Notes: generated by a model from the letters alone, not told the origin. A stretch of 64,000 nt of DNA from Candidatus Hydrogenedentota bacterium (GCA_013359265.1 JABWCD010000003.1:186001-250000), one strand, 5' to 3'. Shown: positions 46,348-54,916, counted from the stretch's first letter. Numbers and translations are program-made.

Positions 46348-46435
46348 TGCGTTTCTCCCATATCGCCTTATGTGTCTGCAAAGGAGCACGGGCGTCTCGC
46401 ACGCGGGTCCTCGCACGCGCGTACTGCCCCACAAT

Positions 46436-46454
46436 CACGGGCAAGATGCCCGTG
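46436..46454. terminator. Short perfect stem-loop after the NUDIX gene
   Basis: CACGGGCA (46436-46443), a three-base loop, TGCCCGTG (46447-46454). It is an 8-base perfect stem located 7 bases beyond the NUDIX stop on the minus strand. No T-tract follows, so intrinsic termination is uncertain. It may instead be a REP-like element. Confidence 0.4.
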
Positions 46455-46460
46455 CGCCTG

Positions 46461-46997
46461 TCACAGCGGCAACAGCGGGTGCCCCGCCTCTCCGAGCGCA
46501 TCGTACCGCGCGAGAAAATCGCGGTGCGCCTGAAACGCAAGCGCCGGGCGTACGTCCGCCGCGTAGAACCCCGCGTCCATCGCGTCAGACCCGGCCACGA
46601 GGTCGCCTTCCCATTCGTCCACGGTATAGGCGATAACCAAGACCGCGCCGAACCTGCTCTTCTGCGCGTTCGTGCCCAACAGGTGCAGCCGCTGTGCCCG
46701 CAACCCTGTTTCCTCTTCCAGTTCGCGCCGCGCCGCTTCCTCCGGCGATTCGTACAGTTCGACGAAGCCACCCGGCAAACTCCACATCCCCCTGCACGGT
46801 TCGACCGCCCTCTGCACGAACAGAATTTCGCTGCCCCGCGTCACCAGGCAACACGCCGCAGGCGTCGGATTGGAGTAGTAAAACCGATTGCACGCGGAAC
46901 AGTGGGGCCGGTCGCTCTGGCCGTCGTGCGCCGGTTCGAGCGGCGCACCGCAAATCGGGCAAAAGTTCCAAGCCAGCGGCGTAAAAGTCATGCTCAT
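46461..46997 (-). CDS. NUDIX hydrolase with zinc-ribbon N-terminus
   Basis: 178 residues. The N-terminal zinc ribbon is CPIC (13-16) and CSAC (33-36). The Nudix box (77-99), GX5EX7REUXEEXGU, is complete: it begins GFVELYE and ends RELEEETGL. NUDIX enzymes hydrolyse nucleoside diphosphate derivatives, for example NADH or ADP-ribose; the zinc-ribbon form resembles NudC-like proteins. The substrate here is unknown. The start is near 46997; an ATG two codons inside is possible. Confidence 0.92.
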   Translation of the reverse strand: MSMTFTPLAWNFCPICGAPLEPAHDGQSDRPHCSACNRFYYSNPTPAACCLVTRGSEILFVQRAVEPCRGMWSLPGGFVELYESPEEAARRELEEETGLRAQRLHLLGTNAQKSRFGAVLVIAYTVDEWEGDLVAGSDAMDAGFYAADVRPALAFQAHRDFLARYDALGEAGHPLLPL

Positions 46998-47132
46998 ACG
47001 CCGTCATGCTAACAACCGGCCGGTCCGAAACACAATGGACCTGCGTGCCCTTGCGGACCGCCTCGCCCACGTGAAATAGTAGTGATCCGGTCGCGATAAA
47101 CTTGCCTTGCGGGGGGCGGGAGGAGCTATTCC

Positions 47133-48635
47133 ATGGTGGACATGAATCGTCGTCAATTTCTCAAGCGCGGTGGCCAATTCGTCATCGCCGGTATCGCGCT
47201 GCCAATCCTAAGCGGTTGCCCCCTTGCCGATCTGCTCCGCACCGTTCGTGCCCGCCGTTCGGTGGGCGGCCTCCTCGATACGGACCTGCGCGTCTGTTTT
47301 GCGCGAAATCGAATCGGCGACATGTGGCTGCGTTCGCGCACCTACGAGGGCTGCATTCCCGGCCCGACCTTGCGCGTGAAACCCGGCGACACTCTGCGCC
47401 TGCATATCCACAACGCCCTGCCCGACGATGAAGACGGCGGACACATGAAGGGCATGGTGGATCACAACATTCCGGGCGGGTTCAACATCACAAACTTCCA
47501 CTCGCACGGCCTGCACGTATCCCCCAAAGGCATCTCGGACAATCCATACCGCCAGTTCATGCCTGGCGAAACCAACATGGTCGAAATCGCTATCCCGGAG
47601 GATCATCCCACCGGTACCTACTGGTACCATCCCCACCACCACGGCTCCGTCACGGTACAGATGCTGGGCGGCATGGGCGGCGCGCTCATCATCGAAGGCG
47701 GCGCCGACGAAGTCCCCGAGGTTGCGGAAGCCAAGGAACACGTCCTTATTCTCCAGGAAATCCGCATCGACGAAAACGGTGAAACACCCCTCCTCGACGA
47801 ACACGCCTTCCACGAAGGCGAACACGCGTCGTTTCCCGGCAGCGTTCTCCAGCACACGATCAACGGTCAGGTGAACCCGACCATCATCATGCACCCGGGC
47901 GAAGTCCAGCGTTGGCGCATTGTCCAGGCTGGCGTCGATCAGTTCACGCCGCTCGGACTGGACGACCACGTGTTTCACCAAATCGCCATGGACGGCATTT
48001 CGTTCAAGAAACCCGAAGAAATGGAAATGATCCTCCTCGCGCCGGGCAACCGCGCTGACGTGCTCGTGAAGGCAGGTGCGGAAGGCACGTACTACCTGCG
48101 CATGCACGCGCACGATCAGGGTCACGGTGAAATGGAGGAAGAAATCCTGGCGACGATCAAGGTCCAGGGTTCCGCCATGGACATGCCGCTACCGGCCGGA
48201 CTCCCCACGCCGTCATCGCTCGAATTCATCGAGGACGACGAGGTCGAGAACATCCGCGCGATCTCGTTCAGCGTAGAATCCGTACCGCCAGGCGAGATGT
48301 TCCCCGTCTTCGCCATCAATGGTCAACTCTTCGATCCCGAACGGATCGACGAGACCATCCCCCTCGGCGCCGTCGAAGAATGGATAGTGACCAGCGCCAC
48401 GTCGCACGAGCATCCGTTCCACCTGCACACGTTCCCGTTCCAGGTAACCCAAATCAGCGGCAACCCTGTGAAGCCCAAACGCTGGCAGGACACCGTCATT
48501 GTGCCCGGTTTCGGCATCGTGCGAATTCGCATCCGGTTCAACGACATCGTCGGAAAGTCCGTCTTCCACTGCCATATCCTCACCCACGAGGACCTTGGCA
48601 TGATGGCGAACTTCAAAGTAGTGGAAAAACTCTAA
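47133..48635 (+). CDS. Tat-exported multicopper oxidase
   Basis: 500 residues with a GGAGGAG site 7 bases before the ATG. The leader NRRQFLKRGGQF is a twin-arginine signal, and LSGC (26-29) is a possible lipobox. Copper ligands are present: HSH (123-125), HPHHH (166-170), HPFHLH (427-432) and HCHILTHED with C480, H485 and M490. This is the standard type 1 plus trinuclear copper centre. Substrate may be copper, phenolic compounds or other electron donors. No other copper-resistance gene was seen nearby. Confidence 0.95.
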   Translation: MVDMNRRQFLKRGGQFVIAGIALPILSGCPLADLLRTVRARRSVGGLLDTDLRVCFARNRIGDMWLRSRTYEGCIPGPTLRVKPGDTLRLHIHNALPDDEDGGHMKGMVDHNIPGGFNITNFHSHGLHVSPKGISDNPYRQFMPGETNMVEIAIPEDHPTGTYWYHPHHHGSVTVQMLGGMGGALIIEGGADEVPEVAEAKEHVLILQEIRIDENGETPLLDEHAFHEGEHASFPGSVLQHTINGQVNPTIIMHPGEVQRWRIVQAGVDQFTPLGLDDHVFHQIAMDGISFKKPEEMEMILLAPGNRADVLVKAGAEGTYYLRMHAHDQGHGEMEEEILATIKVQGSAMDMPLPAGLPTPSSLEFIEDDEVENIRAISFSVESVPPGEMFPVFAINGQLFDPERIDETIPLGAVEEWIVTSATSHEHPFHLHTFPFQVTQISGNPVKPKRWQDTVIVPGFGIVRIRIRFNDIVGKSVFHCHILTHEDLGMMANFKVVEKL

Positions 48636-48701
48636 TGGTTCCCGTCAATCGATTTTGTTGATGTTTGTAGCGCCCGGTCTCCGTGCCGGGCGGTATTCCA
48701 C
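48636..48701 (+). repeat. 66-bp dispersed repeat, copy 1
   Basis: It begins one base after the multicopper oxidase stop. It contains a GCCCGG...CCGGGC stem. The inverse copy at 54851-54916 matches at 65 of 66 bases (TTG for TAG at one point). Location just after a stop in both cases suggests a transcription-end or REP-like element. Confidence 0.85.
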
Positions 48702-48733
48702 TAAGCCCATTCAAGAATGCACGTGCCGCGGTA

Positions 48734-48878
48734 ACATCCCCCTAAATCCCCCTTCAAAGGGGGACTGCGAGCTTTGCGCAGCGAAACCGTTTAGCATGGT
48801 GTTGTTCAGTAGGATTGGCGAAACGACGCCGTTTGGTTGGAATTGAGTTCCCCTTAGACGGGGGATTTAGGGGGATGT
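48734..48878. mobile_element. 145-bp MITE-like element with terminal inverted repeats
   Basis: The left end 48734-48766 and right end 48846-48878 are inverted copies over ~33 bases: ACATCCCCCTAAATCCCCC is exact on both ends, and the rest has a few mismatches. The interior carries no gene. No transposase is nearby, so it would need to be mobilised in trans. Direct target repeats are not clear. Confidence 0.55.
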
Positions 48879-49072
48879 ACATTTGAGGCGCATTTCCCTG
48901 CAATACGTTCACGCAATCTTGAACCGCGCGAGGCGCAGTGCATTCCCCGGACTACGTACAGCCGCGTAACCGTCCTTACCTAAAAGCGCACCAGAAAACC
49001 AGTTGCGCTGCGCCCTTCAGGTCGTTTTCGCCCTTTCGGTCCTTTGGCTTACCAATTCGGACTACCCCAAAC
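48879..49072. other. Intergenic region after the MITE-like element
   Basis: About 190 bases without recognisable coding or structure, ending at the stop of the coiled-coil gene. With the repeats before it, the whole gene-free stretch is 48636-49072. Confidence 0.4.
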
Positions 49073-49756
49073 TCACGCAGCAACCGTCTCGGTCTCCCCG
49101 CTCGTGTCCGATCCAAAATACGTCCGAATCCCCTCGGGCCCCAAGACCAGGTGGAATTGCGACGGCGCATTTTCGCCCGCGAGCAGCGAACCGAAATCAG
49201 TTACCGACTGCGCGGGATTCCCGAAGTTCCGCAGGCCCGGCGGGAACGTATCGAGGCTCGTCTCGATCATGCTCGCACTCGACGCCAACCGCGCAAACCC
49301 GTATCGCAACATCGGATGCGCCGCGAACAGCGCGTCGATCTGCGTCTTGTTTGGATGATCGTTCGCGACGGTCACGCTCCCGTCCGCGCCCAGGGTCAGG
49401 TCCAGTTCTTGCGCCGTGTCGATCAGGTTGTTCTCGAACGCACTGCCAAGCTGCTCCCGCAACTCGGAAAGTTCTGACTCGTACTGGGCAATTAGCTCCT
49501 CGATCCGCGTCTTTACCGGCCCTGCGGTGGTGGTCGTTGTGGTATCGGTCTCACCCGCCTTTTGCGCGAAGACGACCGTCGGCGCCTGTTGTGATCGGAG
49601 CTGCGCGCGCAAGAGCTGTGCGAACGCTGACTCCGGTATTTGCACAGTTTTTGGCGTGGTTTGCGCCGGCGCGGATTGCCCCTTCCCGCGAATTTCCTGG
49701 ATCAATCCGCGTGCGGCGTTAAACAACTGGATGCCTTCGATGATCGGAATCGGCAT
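49073..49756 (-). CDS. Coiled-coil hypothetical protein
   Basis: 227 residues from an ATG at 49756 with AGGAGG upstream, a strong site. The N-terminus has a short amphipathic helix, then a Thr/Gln-rich linker (TDTTTTTTAGP) and a coiled coil (RIEELIAQYESELSELREQL). The C-terminal half has a mixed fold. No family is recognised and no signal peptide is seen. It is divergent from lexA over the promoter region. Confidence 0.7.
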   Translation of the reverse strand: MPIPIIEGIQLFNAARGLIQEIRGKGQSAPAQTTPKTVQIPESAFAQLLRAQLRSQQAPTVVFAQKAGETDTTTTTTAGPVKTRIEELIAQYESELSELREQLGSAFENNLIDTAQELDLTLGADGSVTVANDHPNKTQIDALFAAHPMLRYGFARLASSASMIETSLDTFPPGLRNFGNPAQSVTDFGSLLAGENAPSQFHLVLGPEGIRTYFGSDTSGETETVAA

Positions 49757-49846
49757 GGCGCAAACCTCCTGAATTCGCAGTGGATCGAGCAAAGCCCGTG
49801 CCAGCCCTTTCCGCGGGACTCAGGCGCGACGCTCTCGCCTCGAGCC

Positions 49847-49895
49847 TTGACAAAATCGATAAGACCTGATTAAATAAGACTGGAATTTAATTCAG
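49847..49895 (+). promoter_or_regulatory. lexA promoter with overlapping operator palindrome
   Basis: TTGACA (49847-49852), 17 bases, TTAAAT (49870-49875), a classical sigma-70 promoter. Half-sites CTGATTAAAT (49866-49875) and ATTTAATTCAG (49885-49895) form an imperfect palindrome covering the -10 box and start site, fitting a LexA-type operator and repression of its own gene. Confidence 0.7.
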
Positions 49896-49911
49896 ATTAC
49901 GGAGATGTGAC

Positions 49912-50529
49912 ATGGCCAAGGGGTTGACCAAGCGGCAGCAGGCGATCCTGCAATTCATCATCCAGTGCATCCGTGACAACGGAATGCCACCGACAATCGC
50001 CGAAATCGGCGCAAAATTCGACATCACGTCCACAAACGGCGTGAACGACCACCTCGTAGCGCTCGAGAAAAAGGGGTACATCGAGCGCTCGTCGAAGGCG
50101 CGGTCAATCCACGTGCTCGAAAAAGCCGCGGCAGGCGTTTACCAGACCGACGTAGGCATGCTGCCCGTGCTCGGCCGCATCGCCGCGGGCGCACCCATCC
50201 TCGCCGAAGAGAACATCGAAACCCACATCCCCGTCGCGGCGTCCATGACCCGGCCCGGGGCGTTCGCGCTCAAAGTGCAGGGCGACAGTATGATCGAGGA
50301 CGGCATCTTCGATGGCGATACAATCATCGTGAATCCCGAACTGCGGCCCAAAGCGGGCGACATCGTCGTCGCGCTCGTCGAAGACGACGCCACGGTAAAA
50401 CGCTTCTACCGGAATGGCGATACGATCGAACTCCGCCCGTCCAACTCGACCATGCAACCCATGCACTTCCCCGCGCGCATGGTTCAAATCCAGGGCGTCG
50501 TCGTCGGCCTTCAGCGCAGCCTTTCGTAA
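49912..50529 (+). CDS. lexA: LexA repressor
   Basis: 205 residues. An N-terminal winged HTH (TKRQQAILQFIIQCI, PTIAEIGAKFDITSTNGV) is followed by the S24 autoprotease domain. The cleavage site is Ala92-Gly93, the catalytic Ser126 lies in GDSMIEDG, and Lys163 in TVKRFYR. RecA-ssDNA stimulates self-cleavage and induces the SOS regulon. GGAG lies 7 bases before the ATG. The promoter/operator upstream supports autoregulation. No SOS target gene is adjacent. Confidence 0.97.
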   Translation: MAKGLTKRQQAILQFIIQCIRDNGMPPTIAEIGAKFDITSTNGVNDHLVALEKKGYIERSSKARSIHVLEKAAAGVYQTDVGMLPVLGRIAAGAPILAEENIETHIPVAASMTRPGAFALKVQGDSMIEDGIFDGDTIIVNPELRPKAGDIVVALVEDDATVKRFYRNGDTIELRPSNSTMQPMHFPARMVQIQGVVVGLQRSLS

Positions 50530-50851
50530 CGATGTAGGAATTCGTCGCGAGACAGCGCCGCGCTTCTTTCATCTGCGCCAGCCACACCGAGGCCCGCCGC
50601 CCCAATACGCCCTCGATGCCCACACGCAAATTCGCTGTTCTATCAATGAATGCAGGTCGTTCCTTCCCAAGCCCCCAGTCATCGCATATTTCACACTTCA
50701 AAACTGCCTGACGTTCTCACTTTTCTCTTGTACCTGCCGGTATATATTTGGTATTCTAGTGGCGCGGAAAGGACAATCGTGGCCGAAAATCGGGGGTCGG
50801 TTCCCTCGCTGTTTGGCCCGGAAAAATCTTTCTCCGGTACTGTCAGCGTTC
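50530..50851. other. Intergenic region between lexA and the OmpA-like gene
   Basis: About 320 bases without a credible gene; frames reading through it are continuations of flanking shadows. An A/T-rich stretch (GGTATATATTTGGTATTC) lies near 50740. The region ends at the promoter of the OmpA-like gene. Confidence 0.4.
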
Positions 50852-50880
50852 TTGACAGGCATGTTCCTTTGTGGTTAAAT
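50852..50880 (+). promoter_or_regulatory. Promoter of the OmpA-like gene
   Basis: TTGACA (50852-50857), 17 bases, TTAAAT (50875-50880), identical in both hexamers and spacing to the lexA promoter. The start would be near 50887, leaving a ~40-base leader before the ATG at 50926. Strong expression is expected. Confidence 0.65.
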
Positions 50881-50925
50881 GTAAGCCGCAATGTAATTTG
50901 CCAGCGGAAGAAGGGAGATGACCAA

Positions 50926-51594
50926 ATGAAGAAGCTTTTTATCGGGGTGGTGGCTGTGATGCTCCTCGCGGGGGTTGCATCGGCCGCTGACTGTGGCCCC
51001 AAACAGTGGGATGATTTCTCATGGTGGGGGAACAGCGGCGCGACGCCCGAACCCCAGCCTGACACCGGTGCGGCGATTTGCGGCGGCGAGCCGCGTTCGT
51101 GCTACTGGTGGTGGCCGACGGAACCGGCATCGAACAGCGGCGACACGGAGCTGTGGGGTAACCGCGGCGTCGTGTATCACTGCTGGGAGAAGCCGACGCC
51201 TCCTACGCCTCCAGCGCCGACGCCTCCGCCGGCTCCAGAAACCATCCGCACCAAGCCGGTATTCAACAACGTCCTGTTCGACTTCGACAAGTCCGTGTTG
51301 AAGCCGGAAGGCAAGGCGGTCGTGGATCAAGTCGTTGCCGAAATGAAGGCGCACGAGAAGGACACGGTCGTGATCGAAGGTCACACGTGCGACATCGGCA
51401 CGGACGAGTACAACATGGGCCTTGGCCAGCGCCGTGCGGACGCCGTGAAGAGCTACATGGTTGAAAACGGTATTGACGCGGGCCGCGTGTCGACCGTGAG
51501 CAAGGGCGAATCCGCCCCGGCGGTAGCGAACGACGGCGCCGCGAACCGCAAACTGAACCGTCGCGCACAGTTCGATATCACGATCGTCAACTAA
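50926..51594 (+). CDS. OmpA/Pal-domain outer-envelope protein
   Basis: 222 residues from an ATG at 50926, with GGGAG upstream. The signal peptide is KKLFIGVVAVMLLAGVASA, cleaved before ADCG. A short Trp/Cys-rich mature N-terminus (SCYWWWPTEP) and a Pro-rich linker (PTPPTPPAPTPPP) precede a C-terminal OmpA-type peptidoglycan-binding domain (NVLFDFDKSVLKPEG, IEGHTCDIGTDEYN, GQRRADAVKSYM). It likely tethers envelope to peptidoglycan. The N-terminal region is unlike OmpA beta-barrels. A strong terminator follows. Confidence 0.93.
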   Translation: MKKLFIGVVAVMLLAGVASAADCGPKQWDDFSWWGNSGATPEPQPDTGAAICGGEPRSCYWWWPTEPASNSGDTELWGNRGVVYHCWEKPTPPTPPAPTPPPAPETIRTKPVFNNVLFDFDKSVLKPEGKAVVDQVVAEMKAHEKDTVVIEGHTCDIGTDEYNMGLGQRRADAVKSYMVENGIDAGRVSTVSKGESAPAVANDGAANRKLNRRAQFDITIVN

Positions 51595-51617
51595 GCGCGC
51601 ATCGAGCCAACGATACT

Positions 51618-51658
51618 CCGGCCCGGCGGGCAGCACCCGCCGGGCCGGTTCTTTTTTT
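51618..51658 (+). terminator. Rho-independent terminator after the OmpA-like gene
   Basis: A perfect 13-base stem (51618-51630 pairing with 51636-51648), a five-base CAGCA loop, then a T tract (seven T) to 51658. It lies 24 bases after the OmpA stop. The stem is very GC-rich. Confidence 0.9.
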
Positions 51659-51779
51659 GCGCGCGGCAGGCTGCGGCGGGAAGAATGGGAGTGATGGGAG
51701 CAATGCGAGCGATGGGACTCCATAAGACCTGCGGGCCCCGTGCGACCGATACGATGAAACGGGCCGAGGTACACCGTCT

Positions 51780-53303
51780 GTGAATGCAATTCTTATATTT
51801 GCGGCGGTGATCGCCGCCGCAGCCGATAGACCGATCGTCATCCTGAACGAGGACAACAGTCATTTCTTCGGATCGCGCAAGGCGGAGGACATGACGATTG
51901 AGGGCTTGCATGCGTTTGTCGATCAATACGCGAACACGTGCGTGACGCACCTTTTCCTCAACCCGAACGCGATGCGCGCGAGCTTCGACTCGAATACGCG
52001 CGACGATATCTGGGACGTAGGGAATCAAGTGGTGCCCGCGGACATTCCGTTCGCGCGCGCGTGGGTCGACAACGCGCGGTTGCTGCACGAGCGCGGGCTC
52101 GATCCGTATGCTGTGTGGATCGCGCGGTGCCGCGAGAAATCGATTTCGCCGTGGCTCACGATGCGCATGAACGACGTGCACGACGTCGACGACACGACGA
52201 ACTACATGCACAGCACGTTCTGGCTCGAGCATCCGGAATGCTGGCGCGTGCCGCACGAACCAAAAGGAAGTTGGACGGATCGCGCCCTGAACTACGCGAT
52301 GCCCGCGGTGCGCGAACACAATATGGCGTTCGTTGCGGAATTGCTCGATCGCTACGATCCCGACGGCATCGAGTTGGATTGGATGCGTTTCGGGTATCAC
52401 TTTCGCGCGGGCCACGAACGCGTGGGTGCAGAGGTCCTCACGCAGTTCATGCGCGATGCGCGCACGCTGACGGACGAATGGTCGAGGAAACGCGGACACA
52501 GAATTCAACTCGGCGCACGCGTGCCCGCCGATCCCGACGCGGCGATCGGTCTCGGCATGGACGGCGTGCGCTGGGCGCGCGAAGGGTTGATCGACGTGCT
52601 CGTCCCGACGCCGTTCTGGGCGACGGCGGATTTCGACATTCCGGTGGAGGAGTGGAAGAAGCGCATCGGCGACGCGGACGATCGCGTCCTGATCGCACCG
52701 GGAACGGAAGTGCTGGTGCGGGCGTACCCCGGCGGCGAGGCGGTGCTCAACGATCTTGCGTCCGTCTACGGCTTTGCGTCGGGCGCGTGGGCGCGCGGCG
52801 CAGACGCGTTGTATCTGTTCAACTACATGGACCCCGCGCCGATACTGGGCGGAGTCGAGGCGTATCGGGCACTCCTTGAAAAAGGACTCACGCCGGAGTT
52901 TGTCACGACGCGACCGCGCCGGTACGTTGCGACGTATCGCGACACCGTGCCCGAGGGCGTGTCGAACAACGCGCAGTTGCCGATCGACAGTCACGGTGAG
53001 ATTCGATTCTTTATCGGCAATGTGCCGGAAGGTGGCAAGGCGATCGTTCTACTTGGCGTTACGGATCGGGACGGAGCGCCAAACCAACTTTCGATCAATG
53101 GCGTACACTGCGATTTCCTTTCCGTGGATGCTCCCCCGGAATCTATCGTGGGTGCGAACCGCGTAATGCGGTTTGCCGTACCGGAGTCGGCGGCGAAACC
53201 CGGCGTCAATGTCGTTACGGTCTCGCCGGCCCCTGTCTCGGAAGTGCGTAAGATTGTGTGGGCCGAGCTCCAAGTCGATGGCTTCCAGACGCCGTCCCGG
53301 TGA
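51780..53303 (+). CDS. Secreted glycosidase-like TIM-barrel protein
   Basis: 507 residues starting at GTG. A short hydrophobic leader (AILIFAAVIAAAA) may be a signal. The middle of the protein resembles glycoside-hydrolase-like barrels, with DPDGIELDWMRF near residues ~200 as the strand with conserved acidic residues, and a later beta-sandwich-like part (~420-500). Family assignment is tentative (glycosyl-hydrolase-like 'hypothetical'). The Asp/Glu pair could be catalytic. Gene stands alone after the OmpA terminator. Confidence 0.72.
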   Translation: MNAILIFAAVIAAAADRPIVILNEDNSHFFGSRKAEDMTIEGLHAFVDQYANTCVTHLFLNPNAMRASFDSNTRDDIWDVGNQVVPADIPFARAWVDNARLLHERGLDPYAVWIARCREKSISPWLTMRMNDVHDVDDTTNYMHSTFWLEHPECWRVPHEPKGSWTDRALNYAMPAVREHNMAFVAELLDRYDPDGIELDWMRFGYHFRAGHERVGAEVLTQFMRDARTLTDEWSRKRGHRIQLGARVPADPDAAIGLGMDGVRWAREGLIDVLVPTPFWATADFDIPVEEWKKRIGDADDRVLIAPGTEVLVRAYPGGEAVLNDLASVYGFASGAWARGADALYLFNYMDPAPILGGVEAYRALLEKGLTPEFVTTRPRRYVATYRDTVPEGVSNNAQLPIDSHGEIRFFIGNVPEGGKAIVLLGVTDRDGAPNQLSINGVHCDFLSVDAPPESIVGANRVMRFAVPESAAKPGVNVVTVSPAPVSEVRKIVWAELQVDGFQTPSR

Positions 53304-53423
53304 CTGGCGGGAAATGCGGTTGCGACATTGAATGGATGGTTTCCTGAATAGATGGGTGGCAGTCGGACGTGTCTCGCAAACGTGGGTACGAGCTATGTCA
53401 CTGAAAACGATTGAGTTAGTCGG

Positions 53424-54053
53424 ATGAGCGCGGCGGTTGCGCGCGAGACCGCGCAGGAGTTTATGTCCCAGGTCGAGCGATACCGGGATGAATTCTACCG
53501 GTACGTGGTTCGCACGCTGTGGGATTCGAACATGGCTGACGACGTCTTCCAGTCGGCCGTGCTTTCGGCGCTGGAGAACTACCATAAGTTTACTCCCGGC
53601 ACGAACTTCCGCGCCTGGGTCTACCGGATCATTACGAATAAGTGCTACGTCGCGAACCGGGAGACCGGCCGGGCGATGGCGCCTCTTGAGTCCGCCGAAG
53701 CAGGCATGATAGCCCTGCAGGAGCAGCCGGGGTACGGCGACGTGCTCAAGGACCCCGCCGCCTTCCTCGAGGAGTGCGGCGACGAAATCGTACACGCGTT
53801 CCGCAAGCTGTCGACGGCGGAGCGCGCGTGCATCCTGTTGCGCTCGGTTGAACGGTTCTCCTACCAGGAGATCGCGGAGATTCTGGAAATGCCCGTGGGG
53901 ACGGTGATGACCCACCTGTCGCGCGGGCGGGCGAAACTGCGCAAGGAACTGCTGGATTACGCCGTCGAGGCGGGAGTGGTCCGGTCGTTTCCACGGTTGG
54001 TCCCTCGGCAAACACCTGGGGCGACGCAGCAATCAGAAAGAGGGACGATGTAA
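53424..54053 (+). CDS. ECF-type sigma factor
   Basis: 209 residues. Region 2 is about 20-85 (EFYRYVVRTLWDSNMADDVFQSAVLSAL, FRAWVYRIITNKCYV) and region 4 about 135-185 (LSTAERACILLRSVERFSYQEIAEIL, GTVMTHLSRGRAKLRK). It should recruit RNA polymerase to a small regulon. Its stop overlaps the start of the downstream anti-sigma gene by one base (TAATG), so production is coupled. Confidence 0.94.
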   Translation: MSAAVARETAQEFMSQVERYRDEFYRYVVRTLWDSNMADDVFQSAVLSALENYHKFTPGTNFRAWVYRIITNKCYVANRETGRAMAPLESAEAGMIALQEQPGYGDVLKDPAAFLEECGDEIVHAFRKLSTAERACILLRSVERFSYQEIAEILEMPVGTVMTHLSRGRAKLRKELLDYAVEAGVVRSFPRLVPRQTPGATQQSERGTM

Positions 54054-54814
54054 TGGCGACTAATCACGAGAAACTGGTGACGGCGTACCTGGACGGCGAA
54101 TTGTCCGCGGCAGAAGCCGCGGAACTCGACCAGTCGCTGACGCCGGAGCAAAAGGTCAATCTCGCGGGCGAGATCAAGTTCGAGCGCGCAATCGGCGAGC
54201 GCCTGGCGGGCGGCGCGAAGTGCCCGGACGAGTTGTGGCAGCGCACGATGGCGGCCGTCGGTGCGAAGGTGTCGCCTGTAGCCGAGTTCAGGCCACGGCG
54301 AAACTGGAAGTACGCGGTGACCGCGCTCGCCGCCATGCTTGCGCTGACGATGGCGGGCCTGCTGATCAACTACAACACGACGCAAACCCCCTCGATCCTT
54401 GCGATGGAGAAAGGAACAACCGTCGAGATGCTTCAGGCACTGGCGGAATTGGAAGGGCACGAAACCGACGACGTGAACGCGTATTTCAAGGAGCACGGCT
54501 TCGACCTTGCGATGACCACCGCGGACGTGCAGATTCCCGGCGACCACCATACCCCGCGCGTGCTGCTCGGAATGCGGCCGGCGAAGAACCGCGGCGAGGA
54601 CGTCATGGAACTGCTGTTCAACTGCTGCGGACGGCCGCTGAAAGTCGTCGTCGCGAAGAAAGGCGGCGAGACTGCGCGCGAGATTGGCGACGCGATGGCC
54701 GAGGGCACCATTCAGGTGTCGCGCCGCGTGGGCGACTACGTGACCGCGCTGGTCGGCCGGCACGAGGCGCTGGGTCTGCTGGACTATCTGACCGAACCGG
54801 AAGAATCGGCGTAG
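54053..54814 (+). CDS. Putative membrane anti-sigma factor
   Basis: 253 residues. The first ~80 are cytosolic and acidic/helical (TAYLDGELSAAEAAELDQSL), like anti-sigma N-terminal domains, then one TM helix (86-106) and an extracytoplasmic domain of ~145 residues. No HxxxCxxC zinc motif is present, so it is not a ZAS-type anti-sigma. Position right after and overlapping the ECF gene indicates it holds the sigma factor inactive. Confidence 0.85.
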   Translation: MATNHEKLVTAYLDGELSAAEAAELDQSLTPEQKVNLAGEIKFERAIGERLAGGAKCPDELWQRTMAAVGAKVSPVAEFRPRRNWKYAVTALAAMLALTMAGLLINYNTTQTPSILAMEKGTTVEMLQALAELEGHETDDVNAYFKEHGFDLAMTTADVQIPGDHHTPRVLLGMRPAKNRGEDVMELLFNCCGRPLKVVVAKKGGETAREIGDAMAEGTIQVSRRVGDYVTALVGRHEALGLLDYLTEPEESA

Positions 54815-54850
54815 TGGTCTGCGTCATTTGAATTTGGCGGTCCCAGTCAC

Positions 54851-54916
54851 GTGGAATACCGCCCGGCACGGAGACCGGGCGCTACAAACATCTACAAAAT
54901 CGATTGACGGGAACCA
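54851..54916 (-). repeat. 66-bp dispersed repeat, copy 2
   Basis: Inverse copy of 48636-48701 with one mismatch. It starts about 37 bases after the anti-sigma stop. It has the same GC stem. The two copies are in opposite orientation, 6.2 kb apart, each downstream of a stop. Confidence 0.85.

Noticed and set aside
50324-50701. 125-codon reverse frame partly over lexA
   Set aside because: Antisense to lexA for much of its length; looks like a shadow despite a Cys pair at the start.
48636-54916. Composite transposon bounded by the 66-bp inverted repeats
   Set aside because: The 6.2-kb interior holds housekeeping genes such as lexA and has no transposase; the repeats lie at gene 3' ends.
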